Shown here in pieces: positions 43,911 through 52,537 of a stretch of DNA of 64,000 bases. The stretch spans positions 62,001 to 126,000 of the forward strand of contig CAZWSX010000023.1 of assembly GCA_964636985.1 (NCBI GenBank). The letters run 5' to 3'. The notes beneath the pieces are model-generated. The model saw only the letters and a program-made list of their open reading frames with translations. It did not search any database and was not told where the DNA came from. Each line of letters opens with the position of its first letter. The first letter of the stretch is position 1. The translations under genes and the position numbers were made by a program. Origin of the DNA: CAZWSX01 sp964636985 (GTDB lineage Bacteria; Planctomycetota; Planctomycetia; Pirellulales; Pirellulaceae).

Positions 43911-44771
43911 CTAGGCGGGCCGACCGGCCATCGCCGCTTGCATCAGATTCGGCCGGTAGTAGGTCGACTTACAATGGCGATGCGGCTGGAATTTCGGGCC
44001 CAGATCGGCGAGCGACTCCTGCGCGCCAACAAACAAGTAGCCTTCAGGCGGCATGATTTCGGAAATCCGGCGGAAGACATCACGGCGCGTCGTGGCGCTG
44101 AAGTAAATTACGACATTGCGGCAAAAGGCGATATCGAATTGCCCCAGCGCCGAAAGGGGACCCGTGAGATTGAATGGCTTGAAACTGCACATCGACCGCA
44201 GGGAGTCGTGAACCTTGTACGCCGGTCCGATCTTTTGAAAATACTTGCCCAGTAGCGCCGGCTTCATGCCCCGTTCGACTTCAAACGCCGAGTATTCGCC
44301 GCGGCTGGCTTGTTTTAGAGCTGTGTCGCAAATATCGGTTCCGACGATTTGAATATCCCACTTGGGAAAATCGGGAATCATCTCGGCGATCGTCATCCCG
44401 ATGCTGTAGGGCTCTTGGCCGGTGCTGCAAGCGGCCGACCAAATGCGCAGTCGCTTGGGAAACGCTGTCTTCGCCCGGGCATCGATTGATTCGGGCAAGG
44501 CTTTGTATTTTAGCGCCTCGAAGGGGGACTCATCCCGGAAGAAGAGAGTCTCGTTGGTCGTCATCGCGTCGATGACATTCGTCTTCAAACCAGGGTCTAA
44601 TCCTAACCGGACCTTGCGAACCAGGTCTTCGTAGTTCGAGCATTGGTGGCGACGTGCGAGCTCACCGAGCCGGGACTCGACGAGGTACGACTTCGAATTA
44701 TCGAGGTAGATGCCGCAAAGTTCGTGAAGCAAAGTGAAGACGGCGTCGACTTCCTGCGCGGTTACCGGCAT
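43911..44771 (-). CDS. cheR: Chemotaxis methyltransferase CheR (locus 1)
   Basis: CheR methylates glutamates of chemoreceptors using SAM. The 286-residue protein has an N-terminal helical domain and a catalytic domain with NETLFFRDESPFEAL, the SAM-binding WSAACSTGQEPYSIGM, VGTDICDTALKQA, and FDIAFCRNVVIYF. The ATG at 44771 has an AGGGAG site. A longer open frame upstream is non-coding-looking. It overlaps the preceding cheB by ten bases. Locus 1 lacks an intact cheA, so this CheR may serve receptors of the neighbouring systems. Confidence 0.92.
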   Translation of the reverse strand: MPVTAQEVDAVFTLLHELCGIYLDNSKSYLVESRLGELARRHQCSNYEDLVRKVRLGLDPGLKTNVIDAMTTNETLFFRDESPFEALKYKALPESIDARAKTAFPKRLRIWSAACSTGQEPYSIGMTIAEMIPDFPKWDIQIVGTDICDTALKQASRGEYSAFEVERGMKPALLGKYFQKIGPAYKVHDSLRSMCSFKPFNLTGPLSALGQFDIAFCRNVVIYFSATTRRDVFRRISEIMPPEGYLFVGAQESLADLGPKFQPHRHCKSTYYRPNLMQAAMAGRPA

Positions 44772-45877
44772 GCTGGTGCTCCCTGCGACGTCGCGATTTC
44801 GGTCAGGCGCGCGGCGATCGATTCGAGATCGATCACCTCGTCCGCGACGCCCTCTTCGATAACGCACTTGGGCATGCCGTAGACGACGCAAGTCTCGCGC
44901 GATTGCGCCAGGATGAGTGCTCCTTGGCGCCGCAAAAGTTTACAGCCAAGCAAGCCATAATCTCCCATTCCCGTCATGATCAGGCCAATCGTGCTACCGC
45001 CGCAGATGTGGGAAAGCGAACGAAACAAGTAATCGACGCTGGGCCGACAACTCCGTTCGGCGGGATCATCGGTTACTTTGATCACCCGATTTGGGCCGGC
45101 CTTTTCGATTTTCATCTGGCGCCCGCCCGGCGCGAGGTAAACCTCGCCCGGTTGAGGAGACTCCCCTCCTTGGGCCTCGCGGACCTTGAGCCGGCATTTG
45201 CTGTCGAGGTCGTCCGCCAGGCTCTTCGTAAACACCGGCGGCATATGCTGAACGATCAAAATCGGCAGCGGGAAATTCGCCGGCAGTTGTGGCAGCATTT
45301 CGGCCAGCGCGGCGGGGCCACCAGTCGAAACGCCAATCGCCAACAAATCGGGACGACGTGGTCTCGATGGCTCAGCGGTTGGCGTGCCGATCGTCGGCGC
45401 GACGCGGGAAGCAGCGCGTTCCGATTTTTGCGGTGCGCCGCTCGATTTTGAAAACTGGAAGGCGTGTACTTTCGGCAATAGCTCCTGCCGAATTTGAGCC
45501 AGGCTCGTCTCAAAGTCGGAAGCCGCCGGCTTGAGGACGAAATCAAACGCGCCCAGTTCCAGTGCCTCGGTCGTCACCTTGGTGCCTTGCGAGGTTCGCG
45601 CGCTCAGCATAACCACGCCGGGCATCTTAGGCAGGGCTTTCGCTTCTCGCAAAAAGCCGAGGCCATCGAGTTCCGGCATCTCAAGGTCGAGCGTCACGAA
45701 GTCGACCGATTCGCGACGGACCAACTCGAGCCCAACGCGACCGTTCGTGGCCACGCCGACAACTTGAATGCCTGGAATTTCCTCCAGCACCTTGCGCACG
45801 ACTTTGCGATAAAGCGCTGAGTCGTCGATCACCAAAGGCTTTGAGCGTATCTGACGACATTGCAGAAACCCAGGCAA
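44762..45877 (-). CDS. cheB: Chemotaxis methylesterase CheB (locus 1), altered active site and N-terminus
   Basis: CheB demethylates receptors when phosphorylated. The receiver domain has acidic residues in LVIDDSALYRK and Asp64 in VTLDLEMPELDG. The methylesterase domain has Ser184 (IGVSTGGPAAL) and His211 (IVQHMPPVF). The third catalytic position, Asp in the normal GMG-x-DG motif, is Tyr307 in MTGMGDYG, so activity is doubtful. The frame has no ATG at a sensible place: the coordinates use TTG at 45877. A plausible true start, MSSDTLKA at 45860, is in another frame and would join LVIDDS after a shift near 45836. A frameshift or sequencing error is possible. Confidence 0.85.
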   Translation of the reverse strand: MPGFLQCRQIRSKPLVIDDSALYRKVVRKVLEEIPGIQVVGVATNGRVGLELVRRESVDFVTLDLEMPELDGLGFLREAKALPKMPGVVMLSARTSQGTKVTTEALELGAFDFVLKPAASDFETSLAQIRQELLPKVHAFQFSKSSGAPQKSERAASRVAPTIGTPTAEPSRPRRPDLLAIGVSTGGPAALAEMLPQLPANFPLPILIVQHMPPVFTKSLADDLDSKCRLKVREAQGGESPQPGEVYLAPGGRQMKIEKAGPNRVIKVTDDPAERSCRPSVDYLFRSLSHICGGSTIGLIMTGMGDYGLLGCKLLRRQGALILAQSRETCVVYGMPKCVIEEGVADEVIDLESIAARLTEIATSQGAPACR

Positions 45878-45978
45878 CCAAAACGCAGTTCAACTCACCG
45901 AAGAAGCAAGCCAGAACCGCCTGCGCGAATTCTGGCTTGCTCGTAGCTTACGTCACGAGATCTAGCTCCCGATGGGAA

Positions 45979-48126
45979 CTAAGCCTTCGTCACAAACTCT
46001 TCCTGCTGCTTCGAGTTCACTTTGAACTGCGAGACCAGCTTTTGCATGTCGCTGGCGAGCCGGAGCAAACCTTCGCCTGATTCACGCGACTGCTGGGCGT
46101 TGTTCGCCGTGCGATTGAGCACGGTATCGACTCGGCCAATGCTGTGAGTGATCTCCTGGCTGGCCGCGGCCGACTCCGACACGCTACGGGCAATCGTATC
46201 TGCCGATTCTGCCGCCTGCGTAATACTCTTGCTGATTTCCTTGGTAGTGATGCTTTGCTCTTCGACCGCCGAAGCAATCGTGCGAGCCACCGTATTCACA
46301 CGGTTGATCACTTCGCCAATCGAGCGGATGCTCTCGACCGCCTGACCAGTCGTCCCTTGAATTGCTTCGATGCGTCGACGGATATCATCGGTCGCGGCAG
46401 CTGTTTGCTTGGCAAGTTCTTTGACTTCGGTCGCAACAACGGCAAAGCCCTTGCCTGCTTCTCTGGCGCGAGCGGCTTCGATCGTCGCATTCAAGGCCAG
46501 CAAGTTGGTTTGCTCGGCGATGTCTTGAATGACATCGATAACCTTGCCGATTTCTTCGGCGGCGCTACCCAGTTCACCAATTCGCTGGTTGCTGACGTCG
46601 GCAAGGCGGGCCGCTTCGCCGGCCACGCTGGCCGAGGTTTCGGCGTTCTTGGCGATCTCTTCGATGGTTGCCGTCATTTGCTCGATCGACGAAGCGACAA
46701 CGCGCACGCCCGACGACATGCTTTCCGTCGAGCCGGCCATGTTCTTCATATTGATCGACATTTCCTCGGCGGCTGACGAAACCGTGGCCGATTGGCTGCG
46801 CGACTCCGAAGTGCCTTGCGACAGTTCTTCAGCGGTCGACGACAGTTGGGTCGACGCGGAGGTCAAAACCGAAGAGTTGCTGGCCAACTGTTTCACGATG
46901 GCCTGCATACTGTCCATGAAGATGTTGACCGACTTCGCAAGCTGGCCCATTTCGTCGGTCCGGCTGTCATCCAGCCGGCGGGTCAAGTCGCGCTGTTCGA
47001 CGATGTGCTGGAGCATTTCGACCGTCAGGCTGATCGGGCGCGTAATTGTCCTGGCGAACAGCAACGCGATGACAATCGCTGCCACGACAACGCAACCAAT
47101 GCACACTGCCACTAATGTTTGTGCCCGATAGATAGGGGCCAACATCTCTTGTTTTTTGACGCCGACCAAGGCATACCACTCCATTCCCTTAAACCCGAGA
47201 GCTCCTTGGAACGGTGCATAACCGGCCACGAGCGTGGTGCCGGGAATGCGGTAATGAGCCGAGTTCACCATCGCACCAGCCTTGCCCGACAGCAATGTCT
47301 CGATCGCGTCGTTACTTTTGCCTTTGGCCGAATAGCGAAGGAGCAAGCTCAAGTCCCGCTGCACATGTTCGCTACCACTTGCCGCAGGCGCGAGATCGAG
47401 GATCAAGCGGCCTTCGCGATCGAGAAGCGTTATTTCGGTAGTCGAGTAGCCCATCTTCTTCATCCGGGCGTAAGTCGACTCGGCGATTTCTTCCACCAGC
47501 GAGAACTTCGCATAGTTCTTCCAAATCGCGACGACGTTTCCTGTATCGTCTTTCACAGGGGCGACGAAGCCCATCGTGAGGCCTTCATCTCCGTAAATGC
47601 TTCTGATATCCGAATCGACGTAGACGTCTTCGACGACGGTGCCAGAAACGGTCGAGTTCCCCGAGGCGTAGAAGTTGCCCGCCTTTGCATCGGTAAACCA
47701 CTGTTCCTTGGCGAAGTTCTTTTCGTAAAGGGCGGCGGTTCCGATCGGTTTTCCGTCCTGGTTCTTGGTGTTGACGGCGATCACCTTTCCTTGCAGGTCG
47801 ACCAACAGCGTCAGATAGTAAATGTCGTAAAGATCGACGTACGAATTCATCGCTTTCACGAGTTGCGTTTCACCGCTGCTCTTGTACCAATCGTCCTTGC
47901 GGAAGATGGTTTCGTTCACCGAAAAGGCTTGAACGTCGCCGTACCGCTCGAACAGGTTGCGATCTACCGTATCAGCAAAGCGCGAGGCGGCTGCCTGGCA
48001 TTGTTCCGCGTAGGAAAAGGAGATCGTTTGTTGAACGCTGTACATCACGGCTGCCAGAATCAGGATTGGCACAATTGCCAAAACGAGGCTGACAACGAGC
48101 AATTTCTTTTTGATCGTAAGTTTCAT
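45979..48126 (-). CDS. Methyl-accepting chemotaxis protein with dCache-type sensor (locus 1)
   Basis: The 715-residue receptor has an N-terminal membrane helix (LLVVSLVLAIVPILILAAVMY), a periplasmic sensor of ~290 residues with dCache character (DLYDIYYLTLLVDLQGKVIAVN, VAPVKDDTGNVVAIWKN), a second helix (CIGCVVVAAIVIALLFARTI), a HAMP domain, and a long signalling coiled coil. The hairpin tip reads EQTNLLALNATIEAARA. The ligand is probably a small metabolite (family knowledge). No C-terminal pentapeptide for CheR tethering is present. The ATG at 48126 lacks a strong ribosome site; the upstream frame is rejected for its Pro/Arg-rich, non-signal-like sequence. Confidence 0.93.
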   Translation of the reverse strand: MKLTIKKKLLVVSLVLAIVPILILAAVMYSVQQTISFSYAEQCQAAASRFADTVDRNLFERYGDVQAFSVNETIFRKDDWYKSSGETQLVKAMNSYVDLYDIYYLTLLVDLQGKVIAVNTKNQDGKPIGTAALYEKNFAKEQWFTDAKAGNFYASGNSTVSGTVVEDVYVDSDIRSIYGDEGLTMGFVAPVKDDTGNVVAIWKNYAKFSLVEEIAESTYARMKKMGYSTTEITLLDREGRLILDLAPAASGSEHVQRDLSLLLRYSAKGKSNDAIETLLSGKAGAMVNSAHYRIPGTTLVAGYAPFQGALGFKGMEWYALVGVKKQEMLAPIYRAQTLVAVCIGCVVVAAIVIALLFARTITRPISLTVEMLQHIVEQRDLTRRLDDSRTDEMGQLAKSVNIFMDSMQAIVKQLASNSSVLTSASTQLSSTAEELSQGTSESRSQSATVSSAAEEMSINMKNMAGSTESMSSGVRVVASSIEQMTATIEEIAKNAETSASVAGEAARLADVSNQRIGELGSAAEEIGKVIDVIQDIAEQTNLLALNATIEAARAREAGKGFAVVATEVKELAKQTAAATDDIRRRIEAIQGTTGQAVESIRSIGEVINRVNTVARTIASAVEEQSITTKEISKSITQAAESADTIARSVSESAAASQEITHSIGRVDTVLNRTANNAQQSRESGEGLLRLASDMQKLVSQFKVNSKQQEEFVTKA

Positions 48127-48232
48127 GTTCGCCGATCTGAAAAATGGACTGGAAGGACGTAGTGGAGAGGGCCGATGCCGTCCGCCGGCAGCAGCCAAGA
48201 GGTGCAAAATCAACAGATTCATTTCAGCCGGT

Positions 48233-48694
48233 TCAACTCAAGACACGTTCGAGCTTGAGGACCAGCAAGATTTCTTTCTGAGTTCGGTAGACGCCGCGGA
48301 CGAATTCCGCATCGATATCCAAATTGGGAGGCGCGGGCGAAATGTCCGCGTTGGAAATCGACACGATGTCAGCGACACGGTCGACCAAGAGGCCGATCAG
48401 TTCGCCATCCGCTTGGGTGACTACATTGCGGCTCTGGGGGCCTACTTCGATGGTGGGCAAGCCCAGGATCCAACGCAGATCGAGCACCGTGACGACTTCG
48501 CCCCGCAGGTTAACGACACCGCGGACTTGCGGCGGCGCTCCGGGCGTGGGCACCAGTTCGGTTCGGCGATTGACTTCCTGTACCTTATCGAGTTCGATAC
48601 CGACGAAGAGGTCGCCGACGTAAAACGTGGCGAGTTGAACTTCGCCGTCGACAACAGCACGAAAATTGGATTGAAATGTGGCCGCGGCGATCAT
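48233..48694 (-). CDS. cheW: Chemotaxis adaptor CheW (locus 1)
   Basis: CheW links receptors to CheA. The 153-residue protein shows the CheW core: ATFYVGDLFVGIELDKVQEV, then PGAPPQVRGVVNLRGEVVTVLDLRW, GLLVDRVADIVSI, and VRGVYRTQKEILLVLKLE. Its ATG overlaps the stop of the truncated cheA remnant as ATGA, as a normal cheA-cheW junction would, so this was once a complete cheA-cheW unit. Confidence 0.92.
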   Translation of the reverse strand: MIAAATFQSNFRAVVDGEVQLATFYVGDLFVGIELDKVQEVNRRTELVPTPGAPPQVRGVVNLRGEVVTVLDLRWILGLPTIEVGPQSRNVVTQADGELIGLLVDRVADIVSISNADISPAPPNLDIDAEFVRGVYRTQKEILLVLKLERVLS

Positions 48695-48942
48695 AGGGTG
48701 GCTCCGGCTAGTTCAGGGCGTTTCGCCGTTCGCGGTTTGCTTCGCAGCAGTCCCGCAACGGCTGAAAGAAGCTGTTCGCGATCCATCTTGATGTGGTATT
48801 CGTCGACGCCGGCTTCCCTTCCCCGGACCACGTCTTCCTCACCTGCCAGCGAGGTAACCGCGACCACGGGGATGTCGCTGATTCCCGGTCGCTGACGAGT
48901 CACCGCCAAAAGAAGGCGTCGAAGCCGCGGGTTTGTGCAGCT
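48691..48942 (-). pseudogene. Remnant of a CheA-type C-terminal receiver domain
   Basis: The open frame between a TAA at 48943-48945 and the stop overlapping cheW encodes SDIPVVAVTSLAGEEDVVRG, then REAGVDEYHIKMDREQLL. This is the second half of a receiver domain, with the conserved Lys (HIK) but no acidic pocket or phosphoacceptor Asp. It closely resembles the C-terminus of hybrid CheA proteins. No HPt, kinase or CheW-like domain lies upstream; the preceding ~180 bases are noncoding. A deletion has removed nearly all of a cheA gene. A TTG at 48909 could start a ~72-residue peptide, but it would lack a full fold. Confidence 0.75.
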
Positions 48943-49124
48943 TTATTAAGAAGAAACAGGCGATTTGTAATCTTCATAGGGGCTACAGAGATGCGGTCGT
49001 CCGACCTGTGTCGACTTCGCGGGGGACCCCGCTGCGTTAGACGCACGAAGTTGCAGCTGTGAGCCAACTATCACGGGGAAGAATAGCGGTGGTTTGCGCC
49101 AACCTAACCATGGCGAGGTTCCAT

Positions 49125-49412
49125 TCAGGAAACCGATGCCATGCCCGCAAGTCGCTTCATGTTCGACAGAATCTTGGCCAGACGCAGTTCTGGTAGAGCA
49201 AGCCTCGCCACAAGGCTGCCGGTGATTCCCGAACCGTGGTCTTCACCGTCATCGCGCATACAAATGTAGGCGTTCAGATTTTCGTCGACGACATGAAACA
49301 AACCACGCGGCACCCGGGCGTACGTCGCCATGGAGAAGTGTTCGCCGTCGTACAACGTGAACCCATCGAGCGGTGTGAGCAAGTCGGTGCCGGTAAGAAG
49401 GAAGAATTTCAC
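49125..49412 (-). CDS. Small hypothetical protein
   Basis: This weakly supported 95-residue frame starts at GTG and has a protein-like composition: KFFLLTGTDLLTPLDGFTLY, YARVPRGLFHVVDENLNAY and a charged C-terminal helix (LALPELRLAKILSNMKRLAG). I do not recognise a family. Another frame (49249-49461) reads upstream part MGNANCSIHDINGM, so the start or frame may be disrupted. It sits in a gene-poor 600-base stretch next to the cheA remnant, so it could be a fragment of a deleted region. Confidence 0.35.
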   Translation of the reverse strand: MKFFLLTGTDLLTPLDGFTLYDGEHFSMATYARVPRGLFHVVDENLNAYICMRDDGEDHGSGITGSLVARLALPELRLAKILSNMKRLAGMASVS

Positions 49413-49695
49413 GCGTCACCATGCCATTGATGTCGTGAATCGAACAGTTCGCGTTACCCAAACGGATGGATAACGTCGACCCTACGAAGTCCGGGCAGAG
49501 TCGTTGCCCGCGACGCTTTCAACGTACCGCCGACGGCGTCGCCGTTCAAGCATTGCAAGGAGAAGAACCTTGCTATTCGCCACCGTCGAAGAACCCCCTC
49601 GTTCGGTTGCGAATTCGGCATAACCTGTCGTTAGAAAACCGTAACCCATTCGAGGCAACGGCTTTAGGAGCGGCCGAGCCAGGATTTTCGTCGCA
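49413..49695. other. Noncoding stretch
   Basis: Nothing recognisable was found between the small hypothetical gene and the DUF1501 gene. Several short frames occur but none looks like a protein. Confidence 0.4.
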
Positions 49696-51072
49696 TTATC
49701 CCGTTGCGCCGGTATAAAGCGGTTCAATTACCTTGCCGTTCTGCAAGTGATGAGGACGACCAAGTGGGTCGGTGATGGTGGCCTCGTGACCGACCCCTAG
49801 AGCCGAGAATACCGTGCCGCAAACGTTGGCGGGGGACCATGGTTGAGTCACCGGGTAAGCCGCCTTGTAGTCGGTTTGACCGATCACTTGACCTCCCAAC
49901 ACGCCTGCACCGGCGAACATCGCGGAATAGGCATGCGCCCAGTGGTCGCGTCCCGGGACCGTTTCGCCAGGGAGCGTGGAAACCTTGGGCGTGCGGCCGA
50001 ACTCACCCATCACGATCACGAGCGTTTGGTCGAGCATGCCGCTGGCCGTCAAATCGTCCATCAGCGCCGCCAGGCCCTGATCGAGCTGCGGCAAGAGTGT
50101 GTTCTTGAGTCGCCCCCAGTTGTCGACGTGCGTGTCCCACGTCTGAACGATCCCCATCGTCGCTTGGACAATCGGCACGCCGGCTTCGAGAAGCCGCCGT
50201 GATAAAAGGAGCGATTGGCCGAACTTGTGGCGTCCATAACGATCGCGCGTAGCATCGGATTCTTGTTGCAACTCGAAAGCCTGCGTCATGCGGGCCGAGG
50301 TCAACAGGGAGAAGGCCACATCCTGCTGTTCGCCAAGCGATGTCGCCCGACCGTTGGCCGACAACGATTGATTGCGATTGAGAGAATCGAGCAGATCGCG
50401 CCGCGAATGCAGCCGCGGGGCGTTCACGCCGTCCTGCAAGCTGAGCGAGTCGATGCGGAACTTGGGATCGTTGGGGTCGCGATTGATTTGCCACGGATCG
50501 TGCTTGGGACCGAGAAAGCCCGCGTGTTGGCCTGGCCAGGTAAGCGGACCCTCAATCAGGTAATTCGGCAACGAGACACCGCTGGGAATGCCATCGTGCC
50601 GCGGGCGAATGAAATCGAGCGCCGCGGCGAAATTTGGAAAGTCGTGCCGCGACTCAACCCGGTCGAGGTCGCTTCCGCCACGAGGGACGGGCGTCGGCCG
50701 ACCGGTCAGCGCCACGTGCGTCGCCAGGAGGTGGTTGTGCTCGGGATGAGCAAGCGAGCGGATGATCGACCAGCGATCGGTTTGCTGAGCAACCTTTGGC
50801 AGGTGCTCACAAACGCGAACACCCGGGATCTTGGTGCCGATCGTCGAGAACTCGCCACGGACCTCGGCCGGTGCATCGGGCTTGGGGTCGAGCATGTCCA
50901 ACTGGCTAGGGCCGCCACTCAACAGCACGATCAGAACCGACTTGGCGCGCCCACTACCCGGCTCGCTGCTACTGGCTGTCCGAGCGACAAAAGGAAGGGC
51001 CGATCCAATTACACCCGCCGCTCCGACGCGCACAAAATTTCGGCGGTCCAATTGAAATCGTGGCTCAAACAT
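49696..51072 (-). CDS. DUF1501 (sulfatase-like) secreted protein
   Basis: This is a second DUF1501 member, unrelated in position to the one at 36864. It has a Tat leader (FQLDRRNFVRVGAAGVIG), then SVLIVLLSGGPSQLDMLDPKP, EHNHLLATHVALTGRP, ATRDRYGRHKFGQSLLLSRR, a segment with WDTHVDNWGRLK, and VMGEFGRTPKVS with GRDHWAHAYSAMF. The ATG at 51072 is chosen because the Tat leader begins there; upstream sequence to 51129 is Pro/Ser-rich and unlikely. A GAGG lies upstream. It may be downstream of the chemotaxis operon but is separated from cheX by ~125 bases. Confidence 0.88.
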   Translation of the reverse strand: MFEPRFQLDRRNFVRVGAAGVIGSALPFVARTASSSEPGSGRAKSVLIVLLSGGPSQLDMLDPKPDAPAEVRGEFSTIGTKIPGVRVCEHLPKVAQQTDRWSIIRSLAHPEHNHLLATHVALTGRPTPVPRGGSDLDRVESRHDFPNFAAALDFIRPRHDGIPSGVSLPNYLIEGPLTWPGQHAGFLGPKHDPWQINRDPNDPKFRIDSLSLQDGVNAPRLHSRRDLLDSLNRNQSLSANGRATSLGEQQDVAFSLLTSARMTQAFELQQESDATRDRYGRHKFGQSLLLSRRLLEAGVPIVQATMGIVQTWDTHVDNWGRLKNTLLPQLDQGLAALMDDLTASGMLDQTLVIVMGEFGRTPKVSTLPGETVPGRDHWAHAYSAMFAGAGVLGGQVIGQTDYKAAYPVTQPWSPANVCGTVFSALGVGHEATITDPLGRPHHLQNGKVIEPLYTGATG

Positions 51073-51198
51073 CGGCAAAACCTCAAAGGTGGGGTGAGGC
51101 GAGACGGGGCAGGAGGGGGGCTGCTGCACGTCTTTAGATTATAGAGAAAATCATCGGCCACACCAACCCATTCACTTTGGTTGATTTGTCGCATGCGG

Positions 51199-51681
51199 TC
51201 ATCGCGGCAGGTGAACAAAAATCGCGAACGTTCCGGCCTCACAAACTATTGCGCCGCGCCACGCCTGCGATACATCGTTCGGCAGAACCGAATCGCGAGC
51301 GACATCCGGTGTCGTGAGCATAAAGTGGTACGGCGTTCCTTTCAGCGCCGTCTTCGCTTGACCCGCGATCACATTGGCCAGTTCGCCGATGCAATCGCCA
51401 ATTAGCTCGTCCGACAACTTCGATCCGGACGGCAGGTAACGCTCCGCCAGACGCCGTGCAACATCAACCGGTGTGGCGATCATCAAAACGCCAGGAGGAT
51501 CTAGCAGCAACTTAATCTGTGCAGCGATTGTGTGGCCAAGTGATGTTGGCGAGTTCACTGAGTCGCTCGCGGGAGCGGTGGTTCCCTCCAGTTGATACAG
51601 TTCCTGCAGCGCCGCAAGTGTTCCCGCAATGAATGCTTCCTGGACAAACATCGGCAGGGTCGACGGATTATCGGACATCAA
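51199..51681 (-). CDS. CheX-like chemotaxis phosphatase
   Basis: The 160-residue protein has the CheC/CheX/FliY active-site signature D-x3-E-x2-N in LIGDCIGELANVIAGQAKTA. In CheX that Glu-Asn pair inserts into the CheY active site to hydrolyse phospho-Asp. The surrounding pattern also fits CheX, with GTPYHFMLTTPDV and a C-terminal strand GTFAIFVHLP. No CheC-type duplication of the signature is present. I infer it dephosphorylates the CheY of this locus, or the receivers on the kinase. The gene follows cheR by about 20 bases, as the last gene of the operon. Confidence 0.78.
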   Translation of the reverse strand: MMSDNPSTLPMFVQEAFIAGTLAALQELYQLEGTTAPASDSVNSPTSLGHTIAAQIKLLLDPPGVLMIATPVDVARRLAERYLPSGSKLSDELIGDCIGELANVIAGQAKTALKGTPYHFMLTTPDVARDSVLPNDVSQAWRGAIVCEAGTFAIFVHLPR

Positions 51682-51700
51682 AGTGCTCCGTTGCAGAACC

Positions 51701-52537
51701 TTACGACCTGCGCCGAAAAAATCCGGCTTTCAAATGTTCGACCCGCTGAAATGAGTCGTCGAGATTGAGAGTCGTTTCAGCGCCGCCCAAAACCAGATAC
51801 CCATCGCTCTGCAGTTGCTTGCTAACACGGCCCAGGATGCGCTTCTTTATCTCAGGCGAAAAGTAGATCATCACGTTCCGCATGAAGATCAAGTCCCACG
51901 TCGGCATCGCGGGCCATGGATCGGCCAGGTTTAGCTGTGAATATGTCACGGCCTCGCGCAGACGCTCGTCGATCCGCCAACGCGTTCCTTCCTGCCGAAA
52001 CCACTTGATGAGCAGCGCCGCAGGCATGCCGCGATTGACTTCTAACTGCGAATAGACTCCTTGCCGCGCGCGGTCGAGGACACTGCGCGAGATATCAGTG
52101 GCCATCAGGTTCACATTCCACGAAGCGATCTCCGGGAAGTGCTCGCGGAGAATCAACGCGATTGTGTACGGCTCTTGCCCGCTGCTGCTGGCCGCACACC
52201 AAATGTTCAATCGCATTTGTGCCGCCCGTGAACGGATCAGCTCGGGGAGGACCGATTTCTTCAGCGTCTCGAAGGGATGGATGTCGCGAAAGAACGACGT
52301 TTCCGTCGTCACCATGGCCTCGACCACTTCCACGGCGAGCGAGCCCGCGATGTTGTCGCGCAAGCGGCCGACCAAATCGGAAACGGTCGTTAAGCCGTGA
52401 CGCACGGCGATGGGAATGAGCCGTGTCTGCAGCAGGTAATCCTTGCCTGGCTCGAGAACGAGTGCACAGCGCTTAAGCAGCAGTCTTGCCAGAAAGTCGT
52501 AGTCGACGGCGGAAATGGGAGCGTCAGCCACGGCCAA
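51701..52537 (-). CDS. cheR: Chemotaxis methyltransferase CheR (locus 2)
   Basis: The 278-residue protein has the CheR core: ETSFFRDIHPFETL, the SAM-binding IWCAASSSGQEPYTIA, LMATDISRSVLDRA, and WDLIFMRNVMIYFS. It is not closely similar to the CheR at 43911. It overlaps the cheB gene by 14 bases, so the two should be co-translated. No C-terminal TPR extension is present. It should methylate the receptor at 54102. Confidence 0.93.
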   Translation of the reverse strand: MAVADAPISAVDYDFLARLLLKRCALVLEPGKDYLLQTRLIPIAVRHGLTTVSDLVGRLRDNIAGSLAVEVVEAMVTTETSFFRDIHPFETLKKSVLPELIRSRAAQMRLNIWCAASSSGQEPYTIALILREHFPEIASWNVNLMATDISRSVLDRARQGVYSQLEVNRGMPAALLIKWFRQEGTRWRIDERLREAVTYSQLNLADPWPAMPTWDLIFMRNVMIYFSPEIKKRILGRVSKQLQSDGYLVLGGAETTLNLDDSFQRVEHLKAGFFRRRS

